Shown one piece after another: positions 44,896-54,896 of a stretch of DNA of 64,000 nucleotides. The translations under genes and the position numbers were made by a program. Position 1 is the stretch's first letter. Every line of letters starts with the position of its first letter. This stretch comes from Corynebacterium felinum (GTDB lineage: Bacteria > Actinomycetota > Actinomycetes > Mycobacteriales > Mycobacteriaceae): positions 2,914,001 through 2,978,000 of the forward strand of contig NZ_CP047209.1 in assembly GCF_030408755.1 (NCBI RefSeq). Reading direction: 5' to 3'. The notes under the pieces are model-generated. The model saw only the letters and a program-made list of their open reading frames with translations, searched no databases and had not been told where the DNA came from.

Positions 44896-46448
44896 CACAT
44901 AGGCGCAATCGTATGCTTCTTTGGAAGATCAGTCTCAATCTTCGTCTCAAGCTGACGCAGCGCGCGACGCAACGCAATCCGCGACTGATTCGGCTCAATC
45001 ATCTGATCAATAAAGCCACGCTCAGCCGCAACATACGGACTCGTCATATTCTCATCATAGAAATCCATGAAAATCTTCTTCATGTACGCACGCTGCGCCG
45101 GGTCCTCAATAGCATTCAACTGCTTACCCTGAATCATCACCACAGCAGCCGCCGCACCCATCACAGCAATCTGCGCAGTTGGCCACGCCAAGTTAATATC
45201 ACCCGACAAATTCTTCGAACCCATCACCGCATATGCGCCACCATAGGCCTTACGCACAATCAACGACACCTTCGGCACAGTAGCCTCAACCAGCGCAAAC
45301 GCCAGCTTCGCGCCGCGGTGGATCAAACCCACCTCTTCCTGCTGCACACCAGGCAAATAACCAGGGGTATCCACCACGAACACCAGCGGAATATTATAGG
45401 CATCGCAAATACGGATAAAACGCGCAGCCTTATCCGCAGCATCAGCATCAATACAACCAGCAAACTCCAGTGGCTGATTCGCAATCACACCCACCGACTT
45501 GCCATCCACGCGAGCGAAAGCAGTAATAATATTCGGGGCGTAGCCAGGCTGCACTTCCTGAATATCATCATCATCGAAAAGCTCAGTGAGCAGATCATGC
45601 ATATCGTAGGCAGCATTCGTATCATCCGGCATAAAACTATCCAGATGCGTAGCGTTTTCCACGTCCTCATCAGAAGGAGCCTCAAACACAGGGCCTGCAT
45701 CCATGCAGGTCAACGGCAGGCGATCGAGGAGATCATGCACATAATTAAACGCATCCTCCTCATCCGTAGCCACATACGAAACGTTGCCGTTCTTCTCCTG
45801 CTGGCGGGCACCACCAAGCTCCGCGGAAGTAATCACCTCACCGGTAACTTCCTTAATCACCGCAGGGCCGGTGACATACATTTCTGCTTCACCCTCCACC
45901 GCGATCACAAAGTCAGTGGTCACAGGGGCATACACTGCGCCACCGGCGGACTTACCCATCATGATCGAAATCTGGGGGCTGCGACCCGACAATGGGAGTT
46001 GGCGGCGTGCAATCTCCGAGTACATTGCCAGCGAAGTCACGGCGTCTTGGATGCGGGCACCACCGGAATCCTGAATACCGATCACAGGGCAACCGATCTT
46101 AATGGCCATATCCATGACCTCACAGACCTTACGGCCGAAGGTCACGCCCACACTACCGCCATACACAGTCTTATCGTGGGCATAAACCACCACAGGGCGG
46201 CCATCGATGCGGCCATAGCCTGTGACCACACCGTCGGAATAAGGGGCGTCCTTCTCATCAGGGGTGCGACCTAACGCACCGATCTCCACGAAAGAGCCTG
46301 GATCAAGCAGACGATGAATGCGCTGGCGTGGGGTGGTACGCCCCGCCTCATCACGCTTGGCGCGGGCGCGTTCACTGCCGGGGTCTTGAGCTTTTTCAAG
46401 ACGTTCGCGTAAATCCGCCAGCTTGGCAGCTGTAGTATCGAGACTCAT
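44895..46448 (-). CDS. accD3: Acyl-CoA carboxylase beta subunit for mycolate synthesis
   Basis: This 517-residue carboxyltransferase (AccD4 in mycobacteria) carboxylates a long-chain acyl-CoA to give the extender unit condensed by Pks13. Seen are the N-terminal half with IGIQDSGGARIQDAVTSLAMYSEIARR (acyl-CoA site, oxyanion Gly-Gly), MMGKSAGGAVYAPVTTDFVIAV, and the C-terminal half with PLVFVVDTPGYLPGVQQEEVGLIHRGAKLAFA (second Gly-rich site) and RKAYGGAYAVMGSK. It lies 21 bp downstream of pks13, the order of Rv3799c-Rv3800c. It needs a biotinylated alpha subunit encoded elsewhere. Confidence 0.94.
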   Translation of the reverse strand: MSLDTTAAKLADLRERLEKAQDPGSERARAKRDEAGRTTPRQRIHRLLDPGSFVEIGALGRTPDEKDAPYSDGVVTGYGRIDGRPVVVYAHDKTVYGGSVGVTFGRKVCEVMDMAIKIGCPVIGIQDSGGARIQDAVTSLAMYSEIARRQLPLSGRSPQISIMMGKSAGGAVYAPVTTDFVIAVEGEAEMYVTGPAVIKEVTGEVITSAELGGARQQEKNGNVSYVATDEEDAFNYVHDLLDRLPLTCMDAGPVFEAPSDEDVENATHLDSFMPDDTNAAYDMHDLLTELFDDDDIQEVQPGYAPNIITAFARVDGKSVGVIANQPLEFAGCIDADAADKAARFIRICDAYNIPLVFVVDTPGYLPGVQQEEVGLIHRGAKLAFALVEATVPKVSLIVRKAYGGAYAVMGSKNLSGDINLAWPTAQIAVMGAAAAVVMIQGKQLNAIEDPAQRAYMKKIFMDFYDENMTSPYVAAERGFIDQMIEPNQSRIALRRALRQLETKIETDLPKKHTIAPM

Positions 46449-46469
46449 CCCTTATTCCCTCATGACCTT

Positions 46470-49400
46470 TTAGTGTGTTGCCTGCAGCACGCTGATGCGC
46501 TGAGTGAGCGCTATGCCCACCTTGCCAATCTCCGGCTCATCAACCACCGCGAGGTGATCGCCGGAAAGCTGCACAATTTCCAAATCATTTACGATACTCG
46601 ACCAACCCCCGTCGTAGGCAATCTCCGCATAGGCTGGCTCCAACTCGATAGCACCATCGTGCATCTTCTCGGCGCGGAATAGCATCACGGGCACCTCAAC
46701 ATCCGCCCAGCGGTGCATGTCGATCTTGTCCAAAATGCGGTTATCCACAAACGATGCGCGCTGATGCTCCAGCACACCGGCGGAAAGCCCATGCTCAGAG
46801 GCGTCGGTGTTGGTCAGGAAGTCTGCCATCATGGCAAGCAGCGCATCCTCGCCTGCGGTTTCCAGCAGCTCATAAGGAACTGGGAAGTCCAGGTCGTAGG
46901 TCTTCTTCGCGAAAGCGGAGTAGCGCTCCCAACGCTTCTTGGTTTCTTCCAGGGTGTCTGGCACAGGGTTGGCTGGCTGCACGGTGTCGAGCAGCGCAAT
47001 CGTGGCAACTTCAACATCGGTGTTGCGCAGCTGGTAGGCAACTTCGTAGGCCAGCACACCGCCGAAGCTCCAGCCACCCAGCACAATGGGTAGGCCGTCG
47101 GAGTACTGCTTGATTTCATCGAGGTAGGCTGCGGCGCGGTCTTCGAGGCTTCCCTCCAGTCGCTCCACACCGTAAACCGGCACATCGGCGGGCAGTCGGC
47201 GCATCAGCGGCTGGTATACCACCGACGATCCGCCGGCTGGGTGGAACATGAATACAGCTGGTGCCCTCGATCCTTCGGGGCGGGCGCGCAGCACGCGAAT
47301 GTTGCCCTCAACATCGGTTTCAAAAGCCTCGCGCACCATGTTGGCAAGAGCTTCTAAGCTCTCCGCCTGCTTCACGTCTTCCTCCGTGATGGTAGCGCCG
47401 GAGCGTTCGGTGAGTCGCTCTGCTATTGCCTGTGCTTGCTCATCGCTGATTACTGGAAGCGGCGAGGTCACACCGGCTGCTGCGGTGCCGATAATGCCGG
47501 CCCAGGTGCCAAAGACAAGACGTTCGGAGGCGTCACGTGGGGCAACGCCCACACCTTCGCCCTTCTGGGCAGTTGCTGCAGCATCGTGCGTATCGACGCT
47601 GGCATCTGCCACCTCATCATCGGCACTGGTGTCAGCGGCTGGGGTTGTGCTCGCGGTAGTTAAGCCCCCAAGGCGGTCAGCGACCTGCGCTTCCACCAGA
47701 GCAACTGCGTCAGCCACAGAGGCATCCCGTAGTGCTTGGACCTGCAGGTTCGGGATATCGAAGTCGTGCTCGATGCGGTTTTTAATGCGCATGCCCATCA
47801 GCGAGTCGAGTCCGAGGTCGATCAGTGGGAGTTCTTTGGGCAGGTCTTCGACGTCATAGCCCATGGCTTCGGACACGATGGTGCGCATGCGATCTTCGAC
47901 CGTTTCGCCACTGTTCGGATCCCACTTGCCTGCTGGATCAGCACCGGTGTTTTCGGTGAAGCTCAAGGCTGGGACATCCTCGGCGGGGGCAAGGGCTGGG
48001 CCATCAAGCAGTGCTTCGCTGCTGGCACCGAGGGTGGTGGCGAAGCCTTCGGCGAGCAGGGTGGTTTCTGTGCCGTCGACAGAATAGACGCTGATCGAAA
48101 TGCCGCCGAGGCTGTGCTGCGCCAGCACGCTTAATTCGCCGGTGACAGGCAGGGTGCCTTTTTCTTCCATGGCAACCACGCTGGCCTGCGGGTTCAGTTG
48201 CGCCACCACGGCTTCAACCAGCAATAGTGGTGCTGGGATATCTTCCGCACGGGCTTGGAATGCGACCTGCCCGCCCGGGAGGGTGACGTGTGCACCCAGC
48301 ATGCCTTGGGAACGCCCTGAGCTCGGACGCGCGTTGGTCCAATAGCGTTGCTTCTTCCACGGAATTGTGGGGGCGTCGATGCGCTGGCCTGCGCCGTAGA
48401 GCAGGTCGAAGTTGATGGGGGCACCGGCAACATACAGCTTGGCTAGAAGTTCGGGGATCGAGTCGGTGGCTTCCACCTTGCGCTTGAGTGCGAACAGCAG
48501 TTGTGCATCTGGCTTGCCCACGCTGAAAGCGGTGTTCATCAGTGCAATCATGGACACGGGGTTCGGGGAGATTTCCACCAAGGTGGTGTGGCCGGCAGCG
48601 AAGGCTTGTTCGGTGGCGTCTTGGAACCACACGGATTGGCGGGTGCAGCGAGTCCAGTATTCAGAGTCGTGGATAATTGCGCCTGGCTGGTACACCATGC
48701 CGCGATCCACGGAGCTAAACAGTGGCAGCTTCAGTGGCAGCGGGGTCACCGCAGAGGTTTCAAAGGCGAGTTCACCGAGCAGTGGTTCTACCGCGCTGGT
48801 GTGGCCGGCACCCCTGACGTTAAGCAAGCGGGCAAATTTTTCTTCCGCCTCCAGCTTTTCCACGAGGGCAACCACTGCCTCGCGTGGTCCACCCACGGTG
48901 GTCATGCCTGGTGCGGCATACACGGCGGGTTCGATGCCAGCGAATTCAGGGTTTTCGGCGATGAATGTATCAAGTGCTTCCACGCTGAATTCCACCACGG
49001 CCATGGCGCCGAGTTGGTCTTCGGGGAGGGATTTTTCGCCCTCGCCCATGAGCCTGGAACGGTGGCAGGCAATGAGCATGGCGTCGTCGGCGCTAAGACC
49101 ACCTGCGGCATAGGCTGCGGCGATCTCACCCATGGACATGCCCATTACTGCGGCAGGCTTCGCACCTAAGTGTGCAAGGTAGTCGGTGAGCGCGATTTGG
49201 ATGGCGGTGATTGCGACCTGCGCTGTTTCGGTGTCGTAGGTTTGCTCATCGTCGTTGACGATATCGAGGATGGACCAGCCAGATTCGTATCCGACGATCT
49301 GATCCAGCTCAGCAAGGCGCTTCGCGAAGAATGGGGCGGCGGCGACTAGGTCTTTGGCCATCTTGCGGTGCTGGGAGCCGAAACCGGAATACACGAACAC

Positions 49401-51341
49401 AGGCCCGTTTGTGGCAGGGCTGTCTGCGACCGCAACATTTTGGGTGACCTTGCCGTCGGCAATAAGGCGCAGGCGCTTGACAGCATCGTCGACGCTGCGG
49501 CTAAGCACCACGGCGCGGGAGCGGCCATGGTTGCGCTTGGCAAGAGAACGCGCCACTTTCTTTAAGTCATCGTCGCTGCGCCCGTCGAGGAAGTCAGCGA
49601 GAGCAGCGGCTGCTTGACGACGTCGTGACGGCAACAGTCCCGATACCGGCAGCGCGATAGCGGCGTCGACAAGCTCAGGGGCAGTAATTTCCTGTTCAAC
49701 CTCATAGTCAGCAGGGTCGAAGGAGGACAACACCACGTGCGCATTCGTGCCACCAAAGCCGAAGCCGGACACACCAGCAAGCTTCTTGCCGGAATATTCC
49801 GGCCACTCGCGGGGGTCTTGCACAACCTCAATATGCTCAGCATCGAAATCAACGTAGCGGTTAGGGGCGCTAAAGTGCAGCGATGGGGGCAGCGTGTTGT
49901 TGATCATGCTCAACACCACCTTGATCACACCAGCAGCACCGGCAGCGGATTCGGTATGACCAAAGTTTGTCTTCGCCGAACCCAAAAGAGTAGGGGTCGC
50001 ATTGCTGCGGCCAGCCCCAAGAACCTGCCCGATCGCGGTCGCTTCAATCGGGTCACCCAAGATCGTGCCGGTGCCGTGCGCTTCCACATAATCCACCTGT
50101 ACTGGATCAACGCCAGCATCCGCATAGGCGCGGTAGAGCACATCAACCTGCGCCTCCGGGTTCGGCGCGGTCAGCCCATTGGAGTGACCGTCAGAGTTGG
50201 TGGCCGAACCCTTAATCACGGCCAGAATGGTGTCGCCGTCAGCGATCGCATCGCCGACCCGCTTCAACACCAGCACACCAGCACCGTCGGAGCGCACAAA
50301 ACCGTCCGCATCATCGGAAAACGCATGAATCTTACCAGTCGGACTAAACACACCCAGCTCACCGAAGGCGGTAGAGACAAACGGCGCAGCCAAAATATTC
50401 ACACCACCAGCCACAGCCACATCAGCTGCGCCCTCACGCAAATCCCGCACCGCATGGTGCAGCGACACAAGCGAGGAAGAGCAGGCAGTATCCACGTTGA
50501 TGGAGGGGCCACGGAAATCGAAGGCATAAGACACACGGTTAGCAATGATCGAGCTGGCAGTACCCGTCAGCGCGTAGGGGTGAGCCTCAGCAGGATCAGA
50601 GGTGATCAGCATCCCGTAATCGTTATTCGACGAGCCCATGTACACACCCACGTTGCTGCCTTTAAGCGTGTTGGCGGGGATGTGGGCGTGTTCGAGTGCT
50701 TCCCACGTCAGCTCAAGAATGATGCGCTGCTGCGGATCAACATTGACTGCCTCTAGTGGGGAAAGGCCGAAGAACTCGGCGTCGAAAGAAGCGATATCAT
50801 CCAGGTAGCCGCCAGTCAGGTTGAGGCTTTCCATGCGCTTAGCGGTGACTTCATCGCCTGCGTATTCCGACCAGCGCCCCAAGGGCAGCGGGCCGAGACC
50901 ATCGCGGCCCTCGACGAGCATGGACCACATTTCGTCCACATTATTCGCACCAGGGTAGCGGGCTGCGACACCGACGATAGCAATATCGTGGGTTTCTGGG
51001 CTGGATGCCTGCAGTGGAGTGTGGCTGCGGCTAGATGCACGCTGCGCACCTGTGCGGTGGGCGGGTTCTCCTTCGATGATGCGGCGTGAAAGCCCCGCAA
51101 TGGTGGGGTATTCGTAGGCGATGGTGGCATCGAGCTGAACGTTGAGGAGGTTTTCGAGCTCCCCGGACAAGATGACAACATCGCGGGAGGAGAGACCGAA
51201 GGATTGCATCGGTTTATCGTCGGTAATTTCTTCTTTCGGCAAACCGGTGGTTTTCATCACCCACTCCCGCAGCCAGCCGGCAAGCTGCTCGACGCTCATT
51301 GCCGCTTCGTTGGAGTGCTGCGAACCGTTGTGACTCGTCAA
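46470..51341 (-). CDS. pks13: Polyketide synthase Pks13, mycolic acid condensase
   Basis: This 1623-residue type I PKS joins two fatty chains into the corynomycolate precursor. In order: N-terminal carrier domain (SFGLSSRDVV, phosphopantetheine Ser near 51); ketosynthase about 115-540 with VDTACSSSLVS (Cys near 285), EAHGTGT and NFGHTESAAG; acyltransferase about 650-960 with GMSMGEIAAAYAAG; second carrier domain with DLGLDSLMGMRI (near 1175); and thioesterase with GGWSFGGVLAYEVA (Ser near 1424) and a late His in GDHLAVVDEPE. All catalytic motifs are present. The TTG at 51341 has GAGGA upstream; an ATG 14 codons later (MSVEQLAGW) is the alternative. Confidence 0.95.
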   Translation of the reverse strand: MTSHNGSQHSNEAAMSVEQLAGWLREWVMKTTGLPKEEITDDKPMQSFGLSSRDVVILSGELENLLNVQLDATIAYEYPTIAGLSRRIIEGEPAHRTGAQRASSRSHTPLQASSPETHDIAIVGVAARYPGANNVDEMWSMLVEGRDGLGPLPLGRWSEYAGDEVTAKRMESLNLTGGYLDDIASFDAEFFGLSPLEAVNVDPQQRIILELTWEALEHAHIPANTLKGSNVGVYMGSSNNDYGMLITSDPAEAHPYALTGTASSIIANRVSYAFDFRGPSINVDTACSSSLVSLHHAVRDLREGAADVAVAGGVNILAAPFVSTAFGELGVFSPTGKIHAFSDDADGFVRSDGAGVLVLKRVGDAIADGDTILAVIKGSATNSDGHSNGLTAPNPEAQVDVLYRAYADAGVDPVQVDYVEAHGTGTILGDPIEATAIGQVLGAGRSNATPTLLGSAKTNFGHTESAAGAAGVIKVVLSMINNTLPPSLHFSAPNRYVDFDAEHIEVVQDPREWPEYSGKKLAGVSGFGFGGTNAHVVLSSFDPADYEVEQEITAPELVDAAIALPVSGLLPSRRRQAAAALADFLDGRSDDDLKKVARSLAKRNHGRSRAVVLSRSVDDAVKRLRLIADGKVTQNVAVADSPATNGPVFVYSGFGSQHRKMAKDLVAAAPFFAKRLAELDQIVGYESGWSILDIVNDDEQTYDTETAQVAITAIQIALTDYLAHLGAKPAAVMGMSMGEIAAAYAAGGLSADDAMLIACHRSRLMGEGEKSLPEDQLGAMAVVEFSVEALDTFIAENPEFAGIEPAVYAAPGMTTVGGPREAVVALVEKLEAEEKFARLLNVRGAGHTSAVEPLLGELAFETSAVTPLPLKLPLFSSVDRGMVYQPGAIIHDSEYWTRCTRQSVWFQDATEQAFAAGHTTLVEISPNPVSMIALMNTAFSVGKPDAQLLFALKRKVEATDSIPELLAKLYVAGAPINFDLLYGAGQRIDAPTIPWKKQRYWTNARPSSGRSQGMLGAHVTLPGGQVAFQARAEDIPAPLLLVEAVVAQLNPQASVVAMEEKGTLPVTGELSVLAQHSLGGISISVYSVDGTETTLLAEGFATTLGASSEALLDGPALAPAEDVPALSFTENTGADPAGKWDPNSGETVEDRMRTIVSEAMGYDVEDLPKELPLIDLGLDSLMGMRIKNRIEHDFDIPNLQVQALRDASVADAVALVEAQVADRLGGLTTASTTPAADTSADDEVADASVDTHDAAATAQKGEGVGVAPRDASERLVFGTWAGIIGTAAAGVTSPLPVISDEQAQAIAERLTERSGATITEEDVKQAESLEALANMVREAFETDVEGNIRVLRARPEGSRAPAVFMFHPAGGSSVVYQPLMRRLPADVPVYGVERLEGSLEDRAAAYLDEIKQYSDGLPIVLGGWSFGGVLAYEVAYQLRNTDVEVATIALLDTVQPANPVPDTLEETKKRWERYSAFAKKTYDLDFPVPYELLETAGEDALLAMMADFLTNTDASEHGLSAGVLEHQRASFVDNRILDKIDMHRWADVEVPVMLFRAEKMHDGAIELEPAYAEIAYDGGWSSIVNDLEIVQLSGDHLAVVDEPEIGKVGIALTQRISVLQATH

Positions 51342-52063
51342 AATTCCTCAAACCTTCGTTTCTTCAGGCGCCCGCATTGTTCAAGGCACTCGTGTGTAAA
51401 CACCACCCCAGTAAAAACTCACCACGCGCACAGTAAAAGCACTGATGGTTTGCACTGTATGGAGGGTTAAGCCCCTATCGTGTGCAGCGTGCACACAGCA
51501 GATGCTCATTGTTTATTGATGTAATTGTCCCATTTTATATCGTGCGCTTGGCTGTATTTGTTTCACTCTTCCCCCACCTCCTCTTTATTCGTCACTGCGC
51601 TCATCTTCGCCAGTGCGCATGAGAGGGTTTCCCTGTTGTGTGGCCACGCGCGGTGGGGCTGGCTGTTGGGGGTGGTGGGGCTTAAGGTGCAGCTTGTGAT
51701 GCTTGGGAATTTCGGCGGGGATAGGGCAGGTAGCGTCTAGCCACACACCGGGAAAAGTACCTATCAATGCCAAGTTTATTGATTCAAAAATAATAGTTAG
51801 AGTTTCAGCGCGTAGGCGAAAAATTGACCTGCGGTTTTAGCGGTAGCACTCGCTCTATCTCTAACTGATATTTTGCTAAGAGTAGACTCTGCCCTCATTG
51901 GGCCACAGCACCCCCAGCTGCACACCCCCGCATAGCCCTTTAGCTATGAAATCAGGCAGGAAACTAAGGCTGCAACAAAATGCCACAAGCACCATCCCCG
52001 CCCCCTTTTCACATGCAGCGTTGCATATAAGGTGAGGGATAGTGCTTGGTGGTTGTGGTGCGT
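51342..52063. other. Insertion-like region between pks13 and fadD32
   Basis: 722 bp separate genes that are normally almost adjacent in mycolata. No convincing gene is seen; a 71-codon frame at 51525 has no support. 51342-51520 probably contains a promoter for pks13. 51530-51680 is pyrimidine-rich then G-rich. A dispersed-repeat copy lies at 51778-51882. 51895-52060 shows nothing I recognise. Confidence 0.6.
51778..51882 (+). repeat. Dispersed ~100-bp repeat, copy A
   Basis: It aligns with 63650-63749. Shared blocks are ATTGATTCAAAA, TAATAGTT, GAGTTTCA, AAAAAT-GACCTGCG, AGCACT, CTATCTCT and ACTGATA, with equal-length variable spacers (11 bases each) between blocks. It sits in the pks13/fadD32 junction. 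Confidence 0.8.
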
Positions 52064-53905
52064 TTAGCCGAGGTACTTCTTCTTATTCACGCGGCGAGCA
52101 ATCTTGCCGGAAGAGGAACGGGCAATCTCGTCTGGGGCAACGATGCGGATATCGCTTGGTACCACACCGTGGGCGTCGGTCACTGCGGCGCGAATAGCTT
52201 CGATCGCAGCTGCGTCGCCGTCTTCGGTCTTGTCCAGGTCGCGCTCTGCCAAAATGATGAGCTTTTCGACGTCGTCACCTTCGATCGCAAAGGCCGCCAC
52301 CGCTGCGGGGCGCACGTGCTCAGTTGCAGTATCCACGGTGAACTCGATGTCCTGTGGGTAGTGGTTACGACCGGCGATAATGATCAGGTCCTTCAAACGG
52401 CCAGTAATGTACACTTCGTTGTCCACGATCACCGCAAGGTCACCGGTTGCCATCCAGCGATCATCCTCAGGGGCACCTTCGGCGCGGGAGTTCTCCGGCA
52501 GACGGGTCACAAGGGTGTTGCGGAAGGTTTCCATGGTTTCTTCAGGGCGATCAAGGTAGCCTGCGGCCATGTTGTCGCCGTGGCACCACAGTTCGCCAAC
52601 GGTGCCATCGGCCAGCTCCGACTTGGTTTCAGGGTCCACAATCACCAGCTGCTGTGGGCGAACCACTTGGCCACAGGATGCAAAGGCCACGGATGCGTCG
52701 CTCTTGTCCACCACAACCGCCACGCCTTCGGCCAGCTTTTCACGGTCGAAGTGGGTAATAATTGGGCGGTTCGGGGTCTGCGGGGTGGTCACCAGCAAGG
52801 AGGCCTCAGCCAAGCCGTAGGATGGGCGAATGACTGATTCAACCAAGCCGTACGGGGTGAATGCTTCCTTGAATGCTTCCACTGCCTTTTCGGTGACCGG
52901 CTCGGATCCGACAATCAGGCCGTCGACAGCAGATAGGTCGAGGGTTTCACCCTCAGCTGGCTTGGCGTAACGTACCGCCAATTCCAGTGCGAAGTTCGGA
53001 ACAACGGTGTACACGTTGGTGTCGTTTTCGCGACGGTTGAGCTGCTTGATCCAGCGCGAAGGCTGCTGAATGAAGTCGCGTGGAGCCATCAGCTCCATAT
53101 CCAGGCCCAAGATGGTGACGAAGGTAGCCAGAATAATGCCCATGTCGTGGTGCAGTGGCAGCCAGGATACAAGACGCAGTGGGGTCTTCAGGCGAGCTGC
53201 GGTGAAGATCTGCAGCACGTTGGTCAAAATGGAGCGGTTGGTCAGCATCACACCAGCTGGAACGCGGGTGGAGCCGGAGGTGTACTGCAAGAATGCTGGG
53301 AGATCGATCGGGGCCTTTTGGCTCATAGCCAGCATCTGGCGTGCCTGATCGGTGGTCATAGGATTGACGAAGCTCTCCGCCAAAGAATCTGGCAGGGAAT
53401 CAACGGCGAGTACGCGTGGACGCTCAGCGCCAGGCAGATCAGCGAAGAATGCGCGCACTGCCGCCGCCGAGGAGGTGTTGGTCAGTACTGCCTTCGGATG
53501 GGAGTCGCCGATCACAGCTTTGAGATGATCTGCATGCCCAGGCTCGTTTGGATCATAGAGCGGGATTGGCACCATGCCTGCATACATGGCACCAAGCATG
53601 GCGAAGATGTACTCAGGGGAGTTGTTGGCCAAAATAACAACGCGGTCGCCGATGGTGCCGGTTTGCTGAAGGCGTGCGGCTACAGCTTTGATGCGGGTAT
53701 TAATCTGATCGCGGCTGTAATCTTTGGCTTCACCTTCACGGGACTGGGAGAAGTCCCAGAAGCGCAGACAATTGCGGCCAGTGGTGCCCGCCTGCTTCTC
53801 GGTTTGGTAGAAGACTTCGCACATACCAGCCAAGGTAATTTCGGGGCGGAGGACGATTTCGCCCTTTTCGTTAAAGAACTGGCCAATGACTGCATGCAGA
53901 TCCAT
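52064..53905 (-). CDS. fadD32: Long-chain fatty-acyl-AMP ligase FadD32
   Basis: This 613-residue fatty acyl-AMP ligase activates the meromycolate-like chain and loads it on the N-terminal carrier domain of Pks13. ATG 53905 (MDLHAVIGQFFNEKGEIVLRPE) has AGGAG upstream. Adenylation motifs are FLQYTSGSTRVPAGVMLTNRSI (P-loop), SWLPLHHDMGI, RPSYGLAEASLLV (acyl/adenine pocket), RWMATGDLAVIVDNEVYITGRLKDLIIIAGRNHYPQDIE (hinge) and the C-terminal Lys in SSGKIARRVNKKKY. It is normally co-transcribed with pks13 but here has a 722-bp gap after it. Confidence 0.95.
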   Translation of the reverse strand: MDLHAVIGQFFNEKGEIVLRPEITLAGMCEVFYQTEKQAGTTGRNCLRFWDFSQSREGEAKDYSRDQINTRIKAVAARLQQTGTIGDRVVILANNSPEYIFAMLGAMYAGMVPIPLYDPNEPGHADHLKAVIGDSHPKAVLTNTSSAAAVRAFFADLPGAERPRVLAVDSLPDSLAESFVNPMTTDQARQMLAMSQKAPIDLPAFLQYTSGSTRVPAGVMLTNRSILTNVLQIFTAARLKTPLRLVSWLPLHHDMGIILATFVTILGLDMELMAPRDFIQQPSRWIKQLNRRENDTNVYTVVPNFALELAVRYAKPAEGETLDLSAVDGLIVGSEPVTEKAVEAFKEAFTPYGLVESVIRPSYGLAEASLLVTTPQTPNRPIITHFDREKLAEGVAVVVDKSDASVAFASCGQVVRPQQLVIVDPETKSELADGTVGELWCHGDNMAAGYLDRPEETMETFRNTLVTRLPENSRAEGAPEDDRWMATGDLAVIVDNEVYITGRLKDLIIIAGRNHYPQDIEFTVDTATEHVRPAAVAAFAIEGDDVEKLIILAERDLDKTEDGDAAAIEAIRAAVTDAHGVVPSDIRIVAPDEIARSSSGKIARRVNKKKYLG

Positions 53906-54343
53906 AATTCTCCTAGCGTTTAAGTGTGTGAGCATTCTGCCCCCTACCTAGACAAAACTCTGGGGGGCATTACGCGGTAGTGACCATGATGAGCATGAAA
54001 AATCACTCGCAACTTCATCGTGTGTTCAAAGTTCTGAGTGCCCACGCTCTTGTGGTTACTACATCGTAAGTTCACTTCAGTGTATTACTTCATAAGCAAA
54101 ATTAAAGAGTTTTTCACACTATCCCCCACCCCATAAGTGAACTTGCGTTCATTACCAGCACAAAACCCCACACCACCCCCAAGGTAAGCACGTGTGCTAC
54201 TTTTTAATTGAAGGTTCACTCACCCTTATCGCCTCACTATTCCGGCAAGCCCACACTCACAGCCCCGCACCCGCCAGCCACACACGCAGGCTTATCGCAC
54301 CGCGCGCGCATGAGCTGGGAGCTGCCTTCTGAGCATGAAAATG
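53906..54343. promoter_or_regulatory. fadD32 upstream region with long inverted repeat
   Basis: There is no gene in about 440 bp. AAGTTCACTT (54068-54077) and AAGTGAACTT (54135-54144) form a widely spaced inverted repeat about 165-240 bp upstream of fadD32, with a related GGTTCACTC near 54214. These could be sites for one regulator. The region between them contains AT-rich DNA suited to a promoter. Confidence 0.4.
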
Positions 54344-54610
54344 CTAGGACTCACTCTTTTGCAAAGCCGCAATAGCTTGAGCAATCGATGTTCCGGGATG
54401 CTGCTTGCGATACTGCTTAATTTCATGGGCAGGAGGAATCGGCTGGGAGGAATCAATGAGATCGCTCTGATCCTTCTTCAAGGAGAAAACAAAACCCCAG
54501 ATTCCGAACCCAATCAGTGCGATGCCATAGCCATAATGCCCGTTATAGATCGATACAATCCCCGAGATACAAAGCGCTGCTGAGGCCAGTTTTACAAGGA
54601 TATTCGGCAC
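54344..54610 (-). CDS. Small membrane protein of the mycolate locus
   Basis: The 88-residue protein starts at GTG 54610 (VPNILVKLASAALCISG) with a strong GGAGGG site. It has two short hydrophobic helices (LASAALCISGIVSIY and YGIALIGFGIWGFVFSL) and a hydrophilic tail SQPIPPAHEIKQYRKQHPGTSIAQAIAALQ. The longer frame to 54751 lacks a site. I recognise no named family; a small gene in this position between fadD32 and the cutinase-like gene appears to be a corynebacterial feature. Confidence 0.65.
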   Translation of the reverse strand: MPNILVKLASAALCISGIVSIYNGHYGYGIALIGFGIWGFVFSLKKDQSDLIDSSQPIPPAHEIKQYRKQHPGTSIAQAIAALQKSES

Positions 54611-54847
54611 GAAAATCCCTCCTAGTTGCGTAAAGATACTGCGACAATGCTGTATACCCACTGTGCATTGTGGCGAAACTGATGAAACCGAAAAAATCAA
54701 TTCCTCAAAAAGACACATGGTGTAGATAAAACCCACACGTGGATAACTCACACGCCACAGTACTGAAAACCCCCACAGGCCCTAAACAATGTTCACCCCC
54801 ACCCCCCTCAACGCAGGTATGCACTGGTGAAAGCATCCACACACCAC

Positions 54848-54893
54848 AACACCCCTTGGCCCCACGCATGAACTGGTGGGAACAAGGGGTGTT
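54848..54893. terminator. Terminator after the cutinase-like gene
   Basis: AACACCCCTTG (54848-54858) pairs with CAAGGGGTGTT (54883-54893), and inside them CCCAC pairs with GTGGG. On the minus strand it begins 3 bases after the stop at 54897. Confidence 0.8.
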
Positions 54894-54896
54894 GCT

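Noticed and set aside
44913..46274. 453-codon plus-strand frame opposite accD3
   Set aside because: Shadow of the carboxyltransferase gene with no recognisable domain.
51525..51740. 71-codon frame between pks13 and fadD32
   Set aside because: No ribosome-binding site or family; the region is better described as inserted non-coding DNA with a dispersed repeat.
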